This document shows positions 34,697-46,114 of a DNA stretch of 64,000 nt, one piece after another (positions within the stretch are counted from its first letter, which is position 1; each line of letters starts with the position of its first letter). The notes below the pieces were generated by a model, which ran no database searches, was not told the origin of the DNA, and worked only from the letters and a program-made list of their open reading frames with translations. The stretch is from Macrostomum hystrix (Eukaryota > Platyhelminthes > Macrostomidae), in contig CATNEN010000003.1 of the NCBI GenBank assembly GCA_950097015.1, positions 8,230,501 to 8,294,500 of the forward strand. The letters are read 5' to 3'. A program made the translations under genes and the position numbers.

Positions 34697-36291
34697 GAAG
34701 ATCCTAGATCCCAGATCCTAGATCCCAGATCCTAGATCCCAGATCCTAGATCCCAGATCCTAGATCCCAGATCCTAGATCCCAGATCCTAGATCCCAGAT
34801 CCTAGATCCCAGATCCTAGATCCCAGATCCTAGATCCCAGATCCTAGATCCCAGATCCTAGATCCCAGATCCTAGATCCCAGATCCTAGATCCCAGATCC
34901 TAGATCCCAGATCCTAGATCCCAGATCCTAGATCCCAGATCCTAGATCCCAGATCCTAGATCCCAGATCCTAGATCCCAGATCCTAGATCCCAGATCCTA
35001 GATCCCAGATCCTAGATCCCAGATCCTAGATCCCAGATCCTAGATCCCAGATCCTAGATCCCAGATCCTAGATCCCAGATCCTAGATCCCAGATCCTAGA
35101 TCCCAGATCCTACAGATCCCAGATCCTAGATCCCAGATCCTAGATCCCAGATCCTACAGATCCCAGATCCTACAGATCCCAGATCCTACAGATCCCAGAT
35201 CCTACAGATCCCAGATCCTACAGATCCCAGATCCTACAGATCCCAGATCCTAGATCCCAGATCCTAGATACCAGATCCTAGATCCTAGATCCTAGATCCC
35301 AGATCCTAGATCCCAGATCCTAGATCCCAGATCCTAGATCCCAGATCCTAGATCCCAGATCCTAGATCCCAGATCCTAGATCCCAGATCCTAGATCCCAG
35401 ATCCTAGATCCCAGATCCTAGATCCCAGATCCTAGATCCCAGATCCTACAGATCCCAGATCCTAGATCCCAGATCCTACAGATCCCAGATCCTACAGATC
35501 CCAGATCCTACAGATCCCAGATCCTACAGATCCCAGATCCTACAGATCCCAGATCCTACAGATCCCAGATCCTACAGATCCCAGATCCTACAGATCCCAG
35601 ATCCTACAGATCCCAGATCCTACAGATCCCAGATCCTACAGATCCCAGATCCTACAGATCCCAGATCCTACAGATCCCAGATCCTACAGATCCCAGATCC
35701 TACAGATCCCAGATCCTACAGATCCCAGATCCTTATACAGATCCCAGATCCTACAGATCCCAGATCCTACAGATCCCAGATCCTACAGATCCCAGATCCT
35801 ACAGATCCCAGATCCTACAGATCCCAGATCCTACAGATCCCAGATCCTACAGATCCCAGATCGTACAGATCCCAGATCCTTATACAGATCCCAGATCCTA
35901 CAGATCCCAGATCCTACAGATCCCAGATCCTACAGATCCCAGATCCTACAGATCCCAGATCCTACAGATCCCAGATCCTACAGATCCCAGATCCTACAGA
36001 TCCCAGATCCTACAGATCCCAGATCCTACAGATCCCAGATCCTACAGATCCCAGATCCTACAGATCCCAGATCCTACAGATCCCAGATCCTACAGATCCC
36101 AGATCCTACAGATCCCAGATCCTACAGATCCCAGATCCTACAGATCCCAGATCCTTATACAGATCCCAGATCCTACAGATCCCAGATCCTACAGATCCCA
36201 GATCCTACAGATCCCAGATCCTACAGATCCCAGATCCTACAGATCCCAGATCCTACAGATCCCAGATCCTACAGATCCCAGATCCTAGATC
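34697..36291 (+). repeat. 1.6-kb GATC-rich minisatellite, 14- and 16-bp units
   Basis: The left part is built of nearly perfect 14-mers (gatcccagatccta), itself a doublet of the 7-mers agatccc and agatcct. From about 35,110, and consistently after 35,445, units gain ca to become 16-mers (gatcccagatcctaca). Four gatccttatacag variants recur at about 35731, 35878 and 36152. Each unit contains two GATC sites. Among the most homogeneous arrays in the window. Confidence 0.95.
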
Positions 36292-36690
36292 CATTTTTAA
36301 AGACAAAAACATTGTCTACTTGCAAGAAATTTTTAGAGCTTTGCCGCTATTGTCTTTTGAAACAATATCTAGAAATACGCAGCTATTCTTCTGAAAATAT
36401 TTTCTTTACTTGCCCAAACCAAGCTACTCGAGAGTACTTCAAATTAGCCTAGGCTGCCTTTCACCTACACTTTTACTTATTTTAGCTATTCCCAATGGCT
36501 TTAGGAGTAATAATGTGAAAATATGAGAGGACCTACACCCCGATATGAACAAAAGCTTGCTCAGCTTTAGCAGCTGATCAGATAAGTTATGTGCGGTGCC
36601 AATTGAATCAACTGGCTAGCTCAAAATTGTGTTATTCTCGCTAAAAAAATCTGCCAAATTGCATTGTCCAACCCTAGGACCACTAGAAGT
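36292..36690. other. Spacer
   Basis: Unique sequence; no gene seen. Confidence 0.4.
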
Positions 36691-36694
36691 AGAA

Positions 36695-36929
36695 GACGGG
36701 AAAACCATGTTTCTTAGAAAATGTTTAGTAGATAGGTTTTTTGCCTAAGGTTACACAAAAAACATTTTATTAATGATCGATTTTTATTGGAAGCAGATTA
36801 TGAATATGGAAACTAATATCAAGAGAAAGTCCATGATCCGCCCCAGGACCAAATTGTACAGGTAGAAAGTGAAAAAGTCCTATCTCCGTAGTGTATTTTA
36901 CATTTTCTAAGAAACGCAGTTTTCCCGTC
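36695..36929. mobile_element. Small terminal-inverted-repeat element (MITE-like)
   Basis: Imperfect 30-bp inverted repeats bound 235 bp. The left end 36695-36724 starts gacgggaaaac and continues gtttcttagaaaatgt. The right end 36900-36929 is its reverse complement except for three bases in the middle. No transposase ORF is present. A target-site duplication is not obvious. Confidence 0.5.
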
Positions 36930-37706
36930 GTGCAATACTCCAAGGAAAACATTGCCAGGATTTACAGGGACACTTTCCAGCATTAATAACGTGTCTGTTA
37001 ACTGCAAGGTTAGAGTTTTTATTAAAAAAGCTTATTTTAGCATTTTCACTGACGATACAGATGAAACTTCTCAGCGCACCAGATTGGTCAAATTGAGTTT
37101 TCGTAGCGGATGCGTCCTGCATTGTAGAGACGCATGCATGCCTGCGCTCTATAGAGCACAATCGTTAACTTGCCTGCCCAAGGCCTCATTGTACAGAGTA
37201 GACATCAACTGTTCTGATCCCATGACACTGAGTTTCTTCTGCATGCTACGGAGGGAACACAACTGCATGTCCCACAGAATCAGGTAGTCGCGTCCTTCCT
37301 TTTCTTATAAAATCACCAAAGCCATTCCTTAATCCGCAGATCCCGGATTCTGATAGCTCCCGCGGACTAGGGGTAGGGGAGGTAGCTGCCCTTCCGGCCA
37401 ATGATGCTCATTGGACAGCTGGTGGTGCCAAAGCAGCTGCCTTCATTCTCTTCTTGCTTGGTCTCAACTCTCAGCTCTCTAGTTGGACTACTCTCGGACA
37501 ATCTGGCCCCATCAACCTACCCCCACTCTCTTCCTGGCTCTTTTAAATCTTTCTGCTTCCTTTTTATCCTTTTTGGAATTCTTAATAACCTTGTCTTTCT
37601 CTTTTAAAAAATCTTTATAGTAACGTTTGTATTTGTCCTTTCTAACTTTAGGCCGTCATAGGAGCATATTAACCAAATCTGGGTGAACTTGCGGTTTTAA
37701 AATTTG
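36930..37706. other. Spacer
   Basis: No gene supported. ORFs up to 111 codons (36952-37287) overlap on both strands and show no domain. Confidence 0.4.
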
Positions 37707-39834
37707 ACGCTTTGTGAAGTTGATGGTCTGTGAAGTTTGTGGTTTGTGAATTTAATGGTTTGTAAAGTTGATGGTTCGTGAAGTTAATGCTTTGTGAAGT
37801 TGATGGTTTGTGAAGTTGATGGTTTGTGAAGTTGATGGTTTGTTAAGTCGATGGTTTGTGAAGTTGATGGTTTGTGAAGTTGATGCTTTGTGAAGTTGAT
37901 GGTTTGTGAAGTCGATGGTTTGTGAAGTTGATGCTTTGTGAAGTTGATGGTTTGTGAAGTTGATGGTTTGTGAAGTTGATGGTTTGTAAAGTTGATGGTT
38001 CGTGAAGTTAATGCTTTGTGAAGTTGATGGTTTGTGAAGTTGATGGTTTGTGAAGTTGATGGTTTGTTAAGTCGATGGTTTGTGAAGTTGATGCTTTGTG
38101 AAGTTGATGGTTTGTGAAGTTGATGGTTTGTGAAGTTGATGGTTTGTGAAGTTGATGGTTTGTGAAGTCGATGGTTTGTGAAGTTGATGGTTTGTGAAGT
38201 TGATGGTTTGTGAAGTTGATGGTTTGTGAAGTTGATGGTTTGTGAAGTTGATGGTTTGTGAAGTTGATGGTTTGTGAAGTTGATGGTTTGTGAAGTTGAT
38301 GGTTTGTGAAGTTGATGGTTTGTGAAGTTGATGGTTTGTGAAGTTGATGGTTTGTGAAGTTGATGGTTTGTGAAGTTGATGGTTTGTGATGTTGATGGTT
38401 TGTGAAGTTGATGGTTTGTGAAGTTTGTGGTTTGTGAAGTTGATGGTTTGTGAAGTTGATGGTTTGTGAAGTTGATGCTTTGTGAAGTTGATGGTTTGTG
38501 AAGTTGATGGTTTGTGAAGTTGATGCTTTGTGAAGTTGATGGTTTGTGAAGTTGATGGTTTGTGAAGTTGATGCTTTGTGAAGTTGATGGTTTGTGAAGT
38601 TGATGGTTTGTGATGTTGATGGTTTGTGAAGTTGATGGTTTGTGAAGTTGATGGTTTGTGAAGTTGATGCTTTGTGAAGTTGATGCTTTGTGAAGTTGAT
38701 GGTTTGTGAAGTTGATGGTTTGTGAAGTTTGTGGTTTGTGAAGTTGATGGTTTGTGAAGTTGATGGTTTGTGCAGTTGATGGTTTGTGAAGTTGATGGTT
38801 TGTGAAGTTTGTGGTTTGTGAAGTTGATGGTTTGTGAAGTTTGTGGTTTGTGAAGTTGATGGTTTGTGAAGTTGATGCTTTGTGAAGTTGATGGTTTGTG
38901 AAGTTTGTGGTTTGTGAAGTTGATGGTTTGTGAAGTTGATGGTTTGTGGAGTTGATGGTTTGTGAAGTTGATGGTTTGTGAAGTTGATGCTTTGTGAAGT
39001 TGATGGTTTGTGATGTTGATGGTTTGTGAAGTTGATGGTTTGTGAAGTCGATGGTTTGTGAAGTTGATGGTTTGTGAAGTTGATGGTTTGTGAAGTTGAT
39101 GGTTTGTGAAGTTGATGGTTTGTGAAGTTGATGGTTTGTGAAGTTGATGGTTTGTGAAGTTGATGGTTTGTGAAGTTGATGGTTTGTGAAGTTGATGGTT
39201 TGTGAAGTTGATGGTTTGTGAAGTTGATGGTTTGTGAAGTTGATGGTTTGTGAAATTTGTGGTTTGTGAAGTTTGTGGTTTGTGAAGTTTATGGTTTGTG
39301 AATTTTGTGGTTTGTGAAGTTTGTGGTTTGTGAAGTTGATGGTTTGTGAAGTTTGTGGTTTGTGAAGTTTGTGGTTTGTGAAGTTGATGGTTTGTGAAGT
39401 TGATGGTTTGTGAAGTTTGTGGTTCGTGAAGTTGATGGTTTGTGAAGTTGATGGTTTGTGAAGTTTGTAGTTTGTGAAGTTGATGCTTCGTGAAGTTGAT
39501 GGTTTGTGAAGTTGATGGTTTGTGAAGTTGATGGTTTGTGAAGTTGATGGTTTGTGAAGTTGATGGTTTGTGAAGTTGATGGTTTGTGAAGTTGATGGTT
39601 TGTGAAGTTGATGGTTTGTGAAGTTGATGGTTTGTGAAGTTGATGGTTTGTGAAGTTGATGGTTTGTGAAGTTGATGGTTTGTGAAGTTGATGGTTTGTG
39701 AAGTTGATGGTTTGTGAAGTTGATGGTTTGTGAAGTTGATGGTTTGTGAAGTTGATGGTTTGTGAAGTTGGTGTTTTGTGAAGTTTGTGGTTTGTGAAGT
39801 TGATGCTTTGTGAAGTTGATGCTTTGTGAAGTCG
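37707..39834 (+). repeat. 2.1-kb minisatellite, 16-bp unit
   Basis: About 133 copies of gttgatggtttgtgaa with gctttg, gtcgatg and tttgtgg variants. The minus strand is partly open (39289-39924, 211 codons of NFTNHQLHKPS-type repeats), a by-product of the array. Confidence 0.95.
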
Positions 39835-40829
39835 AGTAATGTTTGCGAGTTTCTTGGTGATTAAGTACTTACCCATGCTTATAAAAAATCTGGTTAAAAT
39901 CGCAGAAAAAAGGGTTGGCCTCAAATTCGCAACACTTGAATTTCAGTTACGACGTAATAAAAAGTTCACACCACAGCATCTTGAATGAGTTTCAATGCAG
40001 TCACTCGATGAAGAAAACTGTTACAGTTAAACTGAAGTTTCAAATTTTTCATTTTTTCCATGAGTAGCCACTTTACTCCTTGCAATCATTGAAGTACATA
40101 ATCTATGCAATTATTCAGCTAGTGAAATGTTGCAAATCAGCATTCCCGTATAGCATGCAGATTCATTCTTTTGGGATCTTTGCTTCTAGAACACATATCC
40201 TATTACCGCAAGAGAGACCAAAAGAATAGTACAATCTGAACAACCATAATTTACTGTGTGGAGTTTTTCTATCCATTGTTAGCCGCAAATAAGGGTCTAA
40301 CTATTGTACTGCATGGGTTTACAAGCAATTTTACTGATAAATTAAAAGTAAAGTTCATATCCATGCATTTCTACTATGAGTAAACGGTCAATATTCTACA
40401 CAATTTTTCCTCCTATTTTATCCAAACTCTTGTTCAAATCAAACAATTAGAGCTTAATTTCTTTAACACTGCGATAATAGTAGCTTTTAAAATGCAGTTG
40501 ATATTTAAAGTCCGAAGGTTTTGGTATCTTCCTATGAGCTTCTATGAACTCAAGCAAGAACAGCAATTTTAGTAAATCTGATGAATTGTGCACAAAGCAC
40601 AAAAGTACGAGTACATTAAGTTTATTTATTTTTATATATTATCAAATAAAAAAGAATAAACATATATATACTTTGAATGTTTCTGCTACAATTTATAATT
40701 TAAATTGCTTTATTATCTTTATTCTTAATTTTTTAGTTTAAACTCGCGTTGTCGCACACAATTTCAAACAAAAGAACCATTTTCTAAGAAACACGAACGG
40801 TAACGTCGGTTAACGCCATAAGGCACAAA
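39835..40829. other. AT-rich 3' flank of the small membrane-protein gene
   Basis: No gene. On the minus strand an AATAAA at 40626-40621 lies about 200 bp past the stop codon of the 40830-41192 ORF and could be its poly(A) signal. A solo sequence attttctaagaaacacg at about 40781-40797 resembles the end of the TIR element at 36695. Confidence 0.4.
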
Positions 40830-41192
40830 CTAGATGGTGTTTTGTTCATACTCAGTTCGATCCTGCATAGCGGCTTGGGTCACTTTGTCTAACATATTCT
40901 CAAATTTTTTGTCCAACACTGGCGGACTGTTGTTTAACTGAATTAGCCGATGAGACAGTAGCTGCGACTTCTCACGCAGTTCAGACCTGTATTGCCTGAC
41001 GGCCAGGAAGTATTTCAAGTGCAGGGTTATCATAGCAAAGGTTGGCAAGCAGATCAGGGCCACAATTAGTAGTATTATGCCAATTAACTGGATTTTGTAG
41101 TCGAATACAAACAGCAGAGCGATGCCGCAGCAATAAACAATGAATGCTATCACATCTAGCTGGTCGTGAATCGGTTGCAATAGGTTGTCCAT
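40830..41192 (-). CDS. Small membrane protein of unknown function (two helices)
   Basis: An ORF of 120 residues with coherent protein features. A short polar N-terminus is followed by two hydrophobic helices (residues ~13-34, VIAFIVYCCGIALLFVF; and ~36-65, LIGIILLIVALICLPTFAMI). The second half is charged and probably helical (RSELREKSQLLSHRLIQLN). I do not recognise the family. Membrane topology and composition support a real gene more than length does. An aataaaag box lies about 20 bp upstream of the ATG on the minus strand and could serve as TATA. The nearest convincing neighbours are the protocadherin 10 kb to the left and lectin D 1 kb to the right, which say nothing about its job. Confidence 0.5.
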   Translation of the reverse strand: MDNLLQPIHDQLDVIAFIVYCCGIALLFVFDYKIQLIGIILLIVALICLPTFAMITLHLKYFLAVRQYRSELREKSQLLSHRLIQLNNSPPVLDKKFENMLDKVTQAAMQDRTEYEQNTI

Positions 41193-42235
41193 GCTTTAGT
41201 GTTGCACTTTTATTTGTGCTGTCTGAATATTTTGGCACCAATGTTTCTAAGAACTTTGTTCTAAGAAGAATTAAAATTTTACTGTCTTGAAGTGCTATTG
41301 AAGTCAATATCGAAGTTACGGATCGATTTATTGTCTATGGCCAGAAAGTGATTTGTATAGTCTTGTTCTGCATGACAATTAATTCCCCGATTGCGCCCGG
41401 TCTTTTGTCTATGGTTATATTCATTTAGCCCGGCTATAGAGATCTAACAATAGCATTTTACAAATTAGGCGCTATATTTAGAAGTCGAAAAGGTAACTCA
41501 TGAAATACGAAACAAAAATAGTGAAAATTCCTAGAATAAAAAACGGAATCTCACCTGATCAACCTGATCAGTTCAGGAACAAAAACAGCAGCGACAGACG
41601 TGAAACTCAAAAGTGAATGATCTCCAAAGCAAAGGCAGTCTATTTGGAATAATGCTTACTCGCTCAAATCTTTTAATTGCTTTTATTCCAGATAGCATTG
41701 TGGATTCTTTCGTGAATTTGGCTTCAATTATACTATCTGATTTGGTCACTGAGCTGGAAGCTAACCTAGGCATTCCAGTTTGAGCTCTGCCCATGCCTCC
41801 TAATCTAAAACCTTAATCCCCACTCAGTGCTCAATCTAAAGCAGCAGCTATTCTTCCCAATAGTTTAAGGAGGCCACATGCCACACAGGCAAAAAGCAGA
41901 CCTGTTATTATTAGCTTTCACAGGCAGCTGTCAATGCATTTTCTGTGGAAATTAGCTTGAAGGCTTTGAATTGCAAACACCGAGTATGAAATATTGGACG
42001 TGCGTTGAGTGAACACAACTGATAAAATGACACTGACATTGGCATGGAACAGCAGAAGAAGCCACATTTGCCTGAGGCACGGATCGCATTATGAAGGGAC
42101 GCAGATGCTGCAACCAACCGCACATGCAAATTCGTTAAGGGAATTAGCTAGCAACGCCAGATATTTTGAGCATGCTTAATTAATTAACTGCTCAAAGTAA
42201 ATAAATGTTGCCATTCCGTGGGGTCATTAGAAACG
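41193..42235. other. Intergenic region
   Basis: No supported gene; ORFs of 70-108 codons overlap on both strands without domains. Confidence 0.4.
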
Positions 42236-42241
42236 CATAAA
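42236..42241 (+). promoter_or_regulatory. TATA-like CATAAA upstream of lectin D
   Basis: CATAAA overlaps the first in-frame ATG (42241), which argues that translation starts at the next one (42295). Similar boxes precede paralogues A (4584-4591) and F (46014-46019), 79-95 bp before the ATG. Confidence 0.3.
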
Positions 42242-42294
42242 TGAGCTATTCAACTAGACTACAACACTGGCTGCTTTTTAGCATTCAAAACAAA

Positions 42295-43040
42295 ATGCGT
42301 TTCACAGAGCTCAGTACAATCTACGCTCTGCTGTTCAGCGTGACGGAAGTGCAGACAGCTCAGTCAAGCGTCTTTCAAGCAGTTGACGGATTTCTGTGCT
42401 TTCGAGATGATTTTACTGAGACTCTGGAAAGTGCAGACTCCGTCAGGCACTGCGCCAAATTGTGCAGCAGGGAGCAGCGCTGCCAGGCCTTCACCATGGC
42501 TGATGGTCCGTGTCAGCTGTTCGTGTTCGACAAGTGCAGCAAGTCGGTGAGGGACTGCAGCTGCTCCAGGAGAGGCCAGGTGTTTGTGAAGCAGCAGCCG
42601 GGACTCGAGGCTGGCGAGCTGTGTCCGACTGGCTACGGAGACGACCTGTGCGGAGTGAAGTACAAGCTGCTCGCTGGCACTGACTTCTGGTGGCCGAGCA
42701 GGCACAAGTGCGAGTCGGAGAGCGGTCTGGTGATCATGGCCGATGTGGTCGACAACACGGAGATGAGCCACGTCGATCTGATCTACAGCAAGTACAGTGC
42801 GGGCGTCACAATGTGGCTCGGAGGCTTCCAGCTAGCGGGCAGTGTGGAGAAGAGAAGCGGCTGGTACTGGGTTGGCTGCAACATCAGCGTCGATGACGGA
42901 ACGCCCTTGAGCCAGATAATAATGGATCCCTTGGCGAGAACGTGATTGGACGCTACCAGTACCGAAACAAACTCGCGGACTTCTGGCAGTCGGCGGCTCC
43001 CTACCGAGTGCTTTGCGACTGTGTCTCGCCTTTCGACTAA
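42295..43040 (+). pseudogene. PAN/C-type-lectin-like paralogue D, frameshifted near the C-terminus
   Basis: I prefer the ATG at 42295 (MRFTELSTIYALLFSVTEV, a signal peptide) over 42241. The PAN-like segment (GFLCFRDDF, HCAKLC, CQAFTMADGPCQLF) and the CTLD (WWPSRHKCESESGLVIMADV, MWLGGFQ, WYWVGCNISVDD) are intact. After the codons for VDD, near 42897, seven bases (agcctgt in paralogue E) are missing. The original frame then runs to a stop at 42943-42945. The displaced frame continues with EPDNNGS, ENVIGRYQYRNKLADFW, VLCDCVSPFD and a stop at 43038-43040. It is a recent pseudogene, a truncated allele or an assembly error. A poly(A) signal AATAAA is at 43053-43058. In its CTLD it is the closest relative of E, in inverted orientation. 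Confidence 0.8.
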
Positions 43041-43058
43041 GCTTTTTAATTAAATAAA

Positions 43059-43535
43059 TCGAGATCATAGCTTATAGGCCTACTTATCATTTTTTTCGAT
43101 TGAATTTTGTTCTGATTAGCAATCTTCAAGCCCTTCTTTCAATGTGTCATTAATTGACAATCATTGTTGATGTTTTGATAATTTTTTTTATCTTAAAGAA
43201 AAAAATACTTTTTTTACTTTTTCGTGCTTAAGCCCGTGTTTTACCTGCTAATTGATTGATTTGATTGACAGTCTTGACAGAAAATAATTAAATATCTCCT
43301 GTTTAAAACCTTGACAAAACTAAAGCAATTTTCAGCTACTCCCTACCCCACTTTCAATCAAGGGAATTGTCTGTCTTTCTGGTTAAACAGACGTAACTGA
43401 TGATACTTGTGGCGTAATAAAAAACAACTTTTATTATAGCCTTTGCAAGACTACTTGTCAACTACTTCTCAAAGTCACTGAGAGTGAATTTAGTGGATTC
43501 GTGTCGCTATTGTATCAACGAAGATCATTGTTGAC
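43059..43535. other. Spacer
   Basis: AT-rich unique sequence without a gene. Confidence 0.4.
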
Positions 43536-43735
43536 AAGGGCGTTGTTCAGTCCATGGACTGGAGCAGCCACCCCACCAACCCAAATTTCTACGCGACCTA
43601 ATGCTGGTACCGATTTTACCACTTAGTGAACGAAAGCGCAAATGAATTAGGTGTTTTTCTCGATAGCATATTTTTCCCACGGGCTGAGAGATTCGAACTC
43701 ATGACCACTCGGTCCATGCTCTACTAGTAGTTACT
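43536..43735 (-). mobile_element. tRNA-derived SINE, family 1, copy 3 (diverged)
   Basis: Minus-strand copy with the palindrome cagtccatggactg at 43548-43561, ctaatgctggtaccgatttt, and a decayed B box (gagttcgaatctctca on the minus strand). Confidence 0.65.
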
Positions 43736-44045
43736 CGGCAACAAGCTGGCAAGCTTGAAGTTGAAATCAGGCCTGTTAAACTCTAGCGATAACATCATAT
43801 TTTAATAATTACCTACCTGTATTTCAACACATATTTATACATATAAATTTTATGCTGAATTGGATGGACAGGTGTTGAAATTGCTGCTGCAAGGCGAAAT
43901 TTCTTGCTCACTGGATCCGCGAAGCCTTCAGCTAGAGCTCACTCATCTCTGTGTCTCTCTTTGCGTCTGCCAATATTTCTTAACAAAACACATGATCTAC
44001 TTATTTTCAGCTCTATTTTAGCTAGTAAAATTGGTTCGAAAAGGG

Positions 44046-44365
44046 TTTTTTAGCCTAGTGGTTAGAGCGTCGGTCTAACGACGGTCGGGGATTCGATTCC
44101 TTACTCCACTGGAACAATTTGTGTCCTTTAGCAAGACAATTAACTCTGCATTGCTTCAGTCCACCCAGCTGTTAAATGGGTACCAGCATTAGCCAGGATA
44201 ATTGAAGGTGGGTGTGGCTTCTCCCCAGTCCATGGACTGAACAGCTGTACGCAGCCTTCAGATGCGCCACGCAATTGCTGGGGCTATGTTGTCGGCTGCA
44301 CATCTGGCCCGATTGGGGCGGGTGTGCAGTTAAAAAATTAGGGCAGGTGAAATCAATAATAATAA
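44046..44365 (+). mobile_element. tRNA-derived SINE, family 1, copy 4 (best preserved)
   Basis: Head tagcctagtggttagagcgt (A box) and ggggattcgattcc (B box). Then aacaatttgtgtcctttagc, ccacccagctgttaaatggg, the palindrome at 44226-44239 and an (aat)n tail at about 44346-44360. The 'aaatgggtacc' block recalls a core motif of many invertebrate SINEs, as far as I remember. Confidence 0.82.
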
Positions 44366-44574
44366 TAATTATTAATTAGCTCGAAAATTATGTTACACGG
44401 GTTGTGCGATAGATGACTTAGGACTACTTTCGGAAAGCTATAAGGATGATGAAAAATGAGGATCTATTGAAGAGACTATCAGGAAAAAAACTACATGTAG
44501 AATGTTTACTTTGACTTATTTATCGTGGGGCGCAATTTATAGCTTCGTGAAACAATTTCAGGCCAATGCGTGTG

Positions 44575-45324
44575 TCAGATGAATGGCGACACACATTCGC
44601 ACAGGACATTGGACTTTGTCACCGACTCCCAGAAGTCTGCGAGTTTGTTTCGGTACTGGTAGCGACCGATGACATTCTCTCTAGGATAGACATCATCTGG
44701 CTCGACCGGGTTCCACAGGCTGTCATCGACGCTGATGTTGCAGCCAACCCAGTACCAGCCGCCTCTCGGCTCCGGACTGCCCGCTGGCTGGAAGCCGCCG
44801 AGCCACATTGTGACGCCCGCACTGTACTTGCTGTAGATCAGATCGACGTGGCTTATCTCCGTGTTGTCGACCACATCGGCCATGATCACCAGACCGCTCT
44901 CCGACTCGCACTTGTGCCTGCTCGGCCACCAGTAGTCAGTGCCAGCGAGCAGCTTGTACTTCACTCCGCACAGGTCGTCTCCGTAGCCAGTCGGACACAG
45001 CTGGCCAGCCTCGAGTCCCGGCTGCTGCTTCACAAACACCTGGCCTCTCCTGGAGCAGCTGCAGTCCCTCACCGACTTGCTGCACTTGTCGAACACGAAC
45101 AGCTGACACGGACCATCAGTCATGGTGAAGGCCTGACAACGCTGATTGCGACCGCACAGAAAGCTGCATTCAAAAGCAGACACAATCAGAGAGCGGCTTT
45201 GTGTGAACTCTCGTTTGATGCAGAGAAGGCCCTCAGTGAGGACAAATCTTATCTTTGAGTCGCAGTGCAGTCCGCCTCTGAGCAGCATTGACAAATTTAG
45301 TATGAGCAGTAGAGCTCGTCTCAT
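44575..45324 (-). CDS. Secreted PAN/C-type-lectin-like protein, paralogue E
   Basis: Intact single-exon gene of 249 residues. The signal peptide is MRRALLLILNLSMLLRGG. A PAN-like module follows at ~30-95 (GLLCIKREF, CSFLCGRNQRCQAFTMTDGP), then a CTLD at ~105-249 (WWPSRHKCESESGLVIMADV, MWLGGFQPAGSPEPRGG, WYWVGCNISVDDSLWNPVEP, ENVIGRY, VLCECVSPFI). The sugar-site position reads EPD. From the core to the CTLD it is almost identical to paralogue D on the opposite strand 1.5 kb away, but the first 60 residues are unrelated to D's beyond the cysteine pattern. A TATA-like AT-rich box (ttataatttataac on the minus strand) lies about 55-70 bp upstream of the ATG. Likely extracellular; ligand unknown. 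Confidence 0.87.
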   Translation of the reverse strand: MRRALLLILNLSMLLRGGLHCDSKIRFVLTEGLLCIKREFTQSRSLIVSAFECSFLCGRNQRCQAFTMTDGPCQLFVFDKCSKSVRDCSCSRRGQVFVKQQPGLEAGQLCPTGYGDDLCGVKYKLLAGTDYWWPSRHKCESESGLVIMADVVDNTEISHVDLIYSKYSAGVTMWLGGFQPAGSPEPRGGWYWVGCNISVDDSLWNPVEPDDVYPRENVIGRYQYRNKLADFWESVTKSNVLCECVSPFI

Positions 45325-46114
45325 ATTGCTTTTTGGTTTGAAATCGATAGCGGTAAATAGAATTTTTTCGCTGTTAGTTATAAATTATAAGCGTACCCTT
45401 CAGTCTGAAATCTGATGTCTATCGATTTTTTGGCATGGCTTTTTAATATTTTTTAAATTTAATCTTTTCTTATCCAAGCCATTGTTAAACAGCAGCCGAG
45501 AAGCATTCAATTATTTCAGCGACTCGCATAGATAGACAGCATTTGAGAGGAGGCTGCAAGGTTGGTTGCCATGTCACCGAATGCCGATGCTATGTTGACG
45601 CATTTTGGTTAGCATTTTCTACGTCGGGACTTTATCTAAACTTTAATCAAGTTTGCCGATTATTCGGCAGACAGGCTTTAAGCTTTTTAATTTTGCTAAT
45701 TTAATTATCGCATCTCAGTAATTAATGTAGCTGATCGTAACTCATTTTAGTGAAGTGCATGCAAAATATGAAGTGTTTAAGGACAATTACGAGCGTATTT
45801 ATCTGAACAGCTTTACTGCCAGAGACTCAGAGGCCCTACTAATAATCGATTTGATGCCTTGGAACACTTACCACATACTTGATTATCTTACGGCGATATC
45901 AAATCGGCGACGTCATGCGAAAAAGATGAGCTATGCGAATCTCATCCTCAGCTCATTTTTGATTGGCAGGCAGCTAAATCACAAAGTTACAGCTTACGGC
46001 GTTGTCACGAAGTCATAAACCAATGAGTCCATAGCACTGAGTCGGCCCATATCAACAACACCTAAAGAGTTTTTTTGAGACAGAGAACAATACACAGCTG
46101 TAACGATACTGAAA
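45325..46114. other. Region between divergent lectins E and F
   Basis: A shared upstream region for two divergently oriented lectin genes. An 87-codon ORF at 45755-46018 has no recognisable domain. CATAAACCAAT at 46014-46024 is a possible TATA/CCAAT cluster for F. Confidence 0.4.

Noticed and set aside
44046-44120. tRNA gene candidate
   Set aside because: A and B boxes are present but no proper acceptor stem, and the SINE body follows; it is a SINE head.
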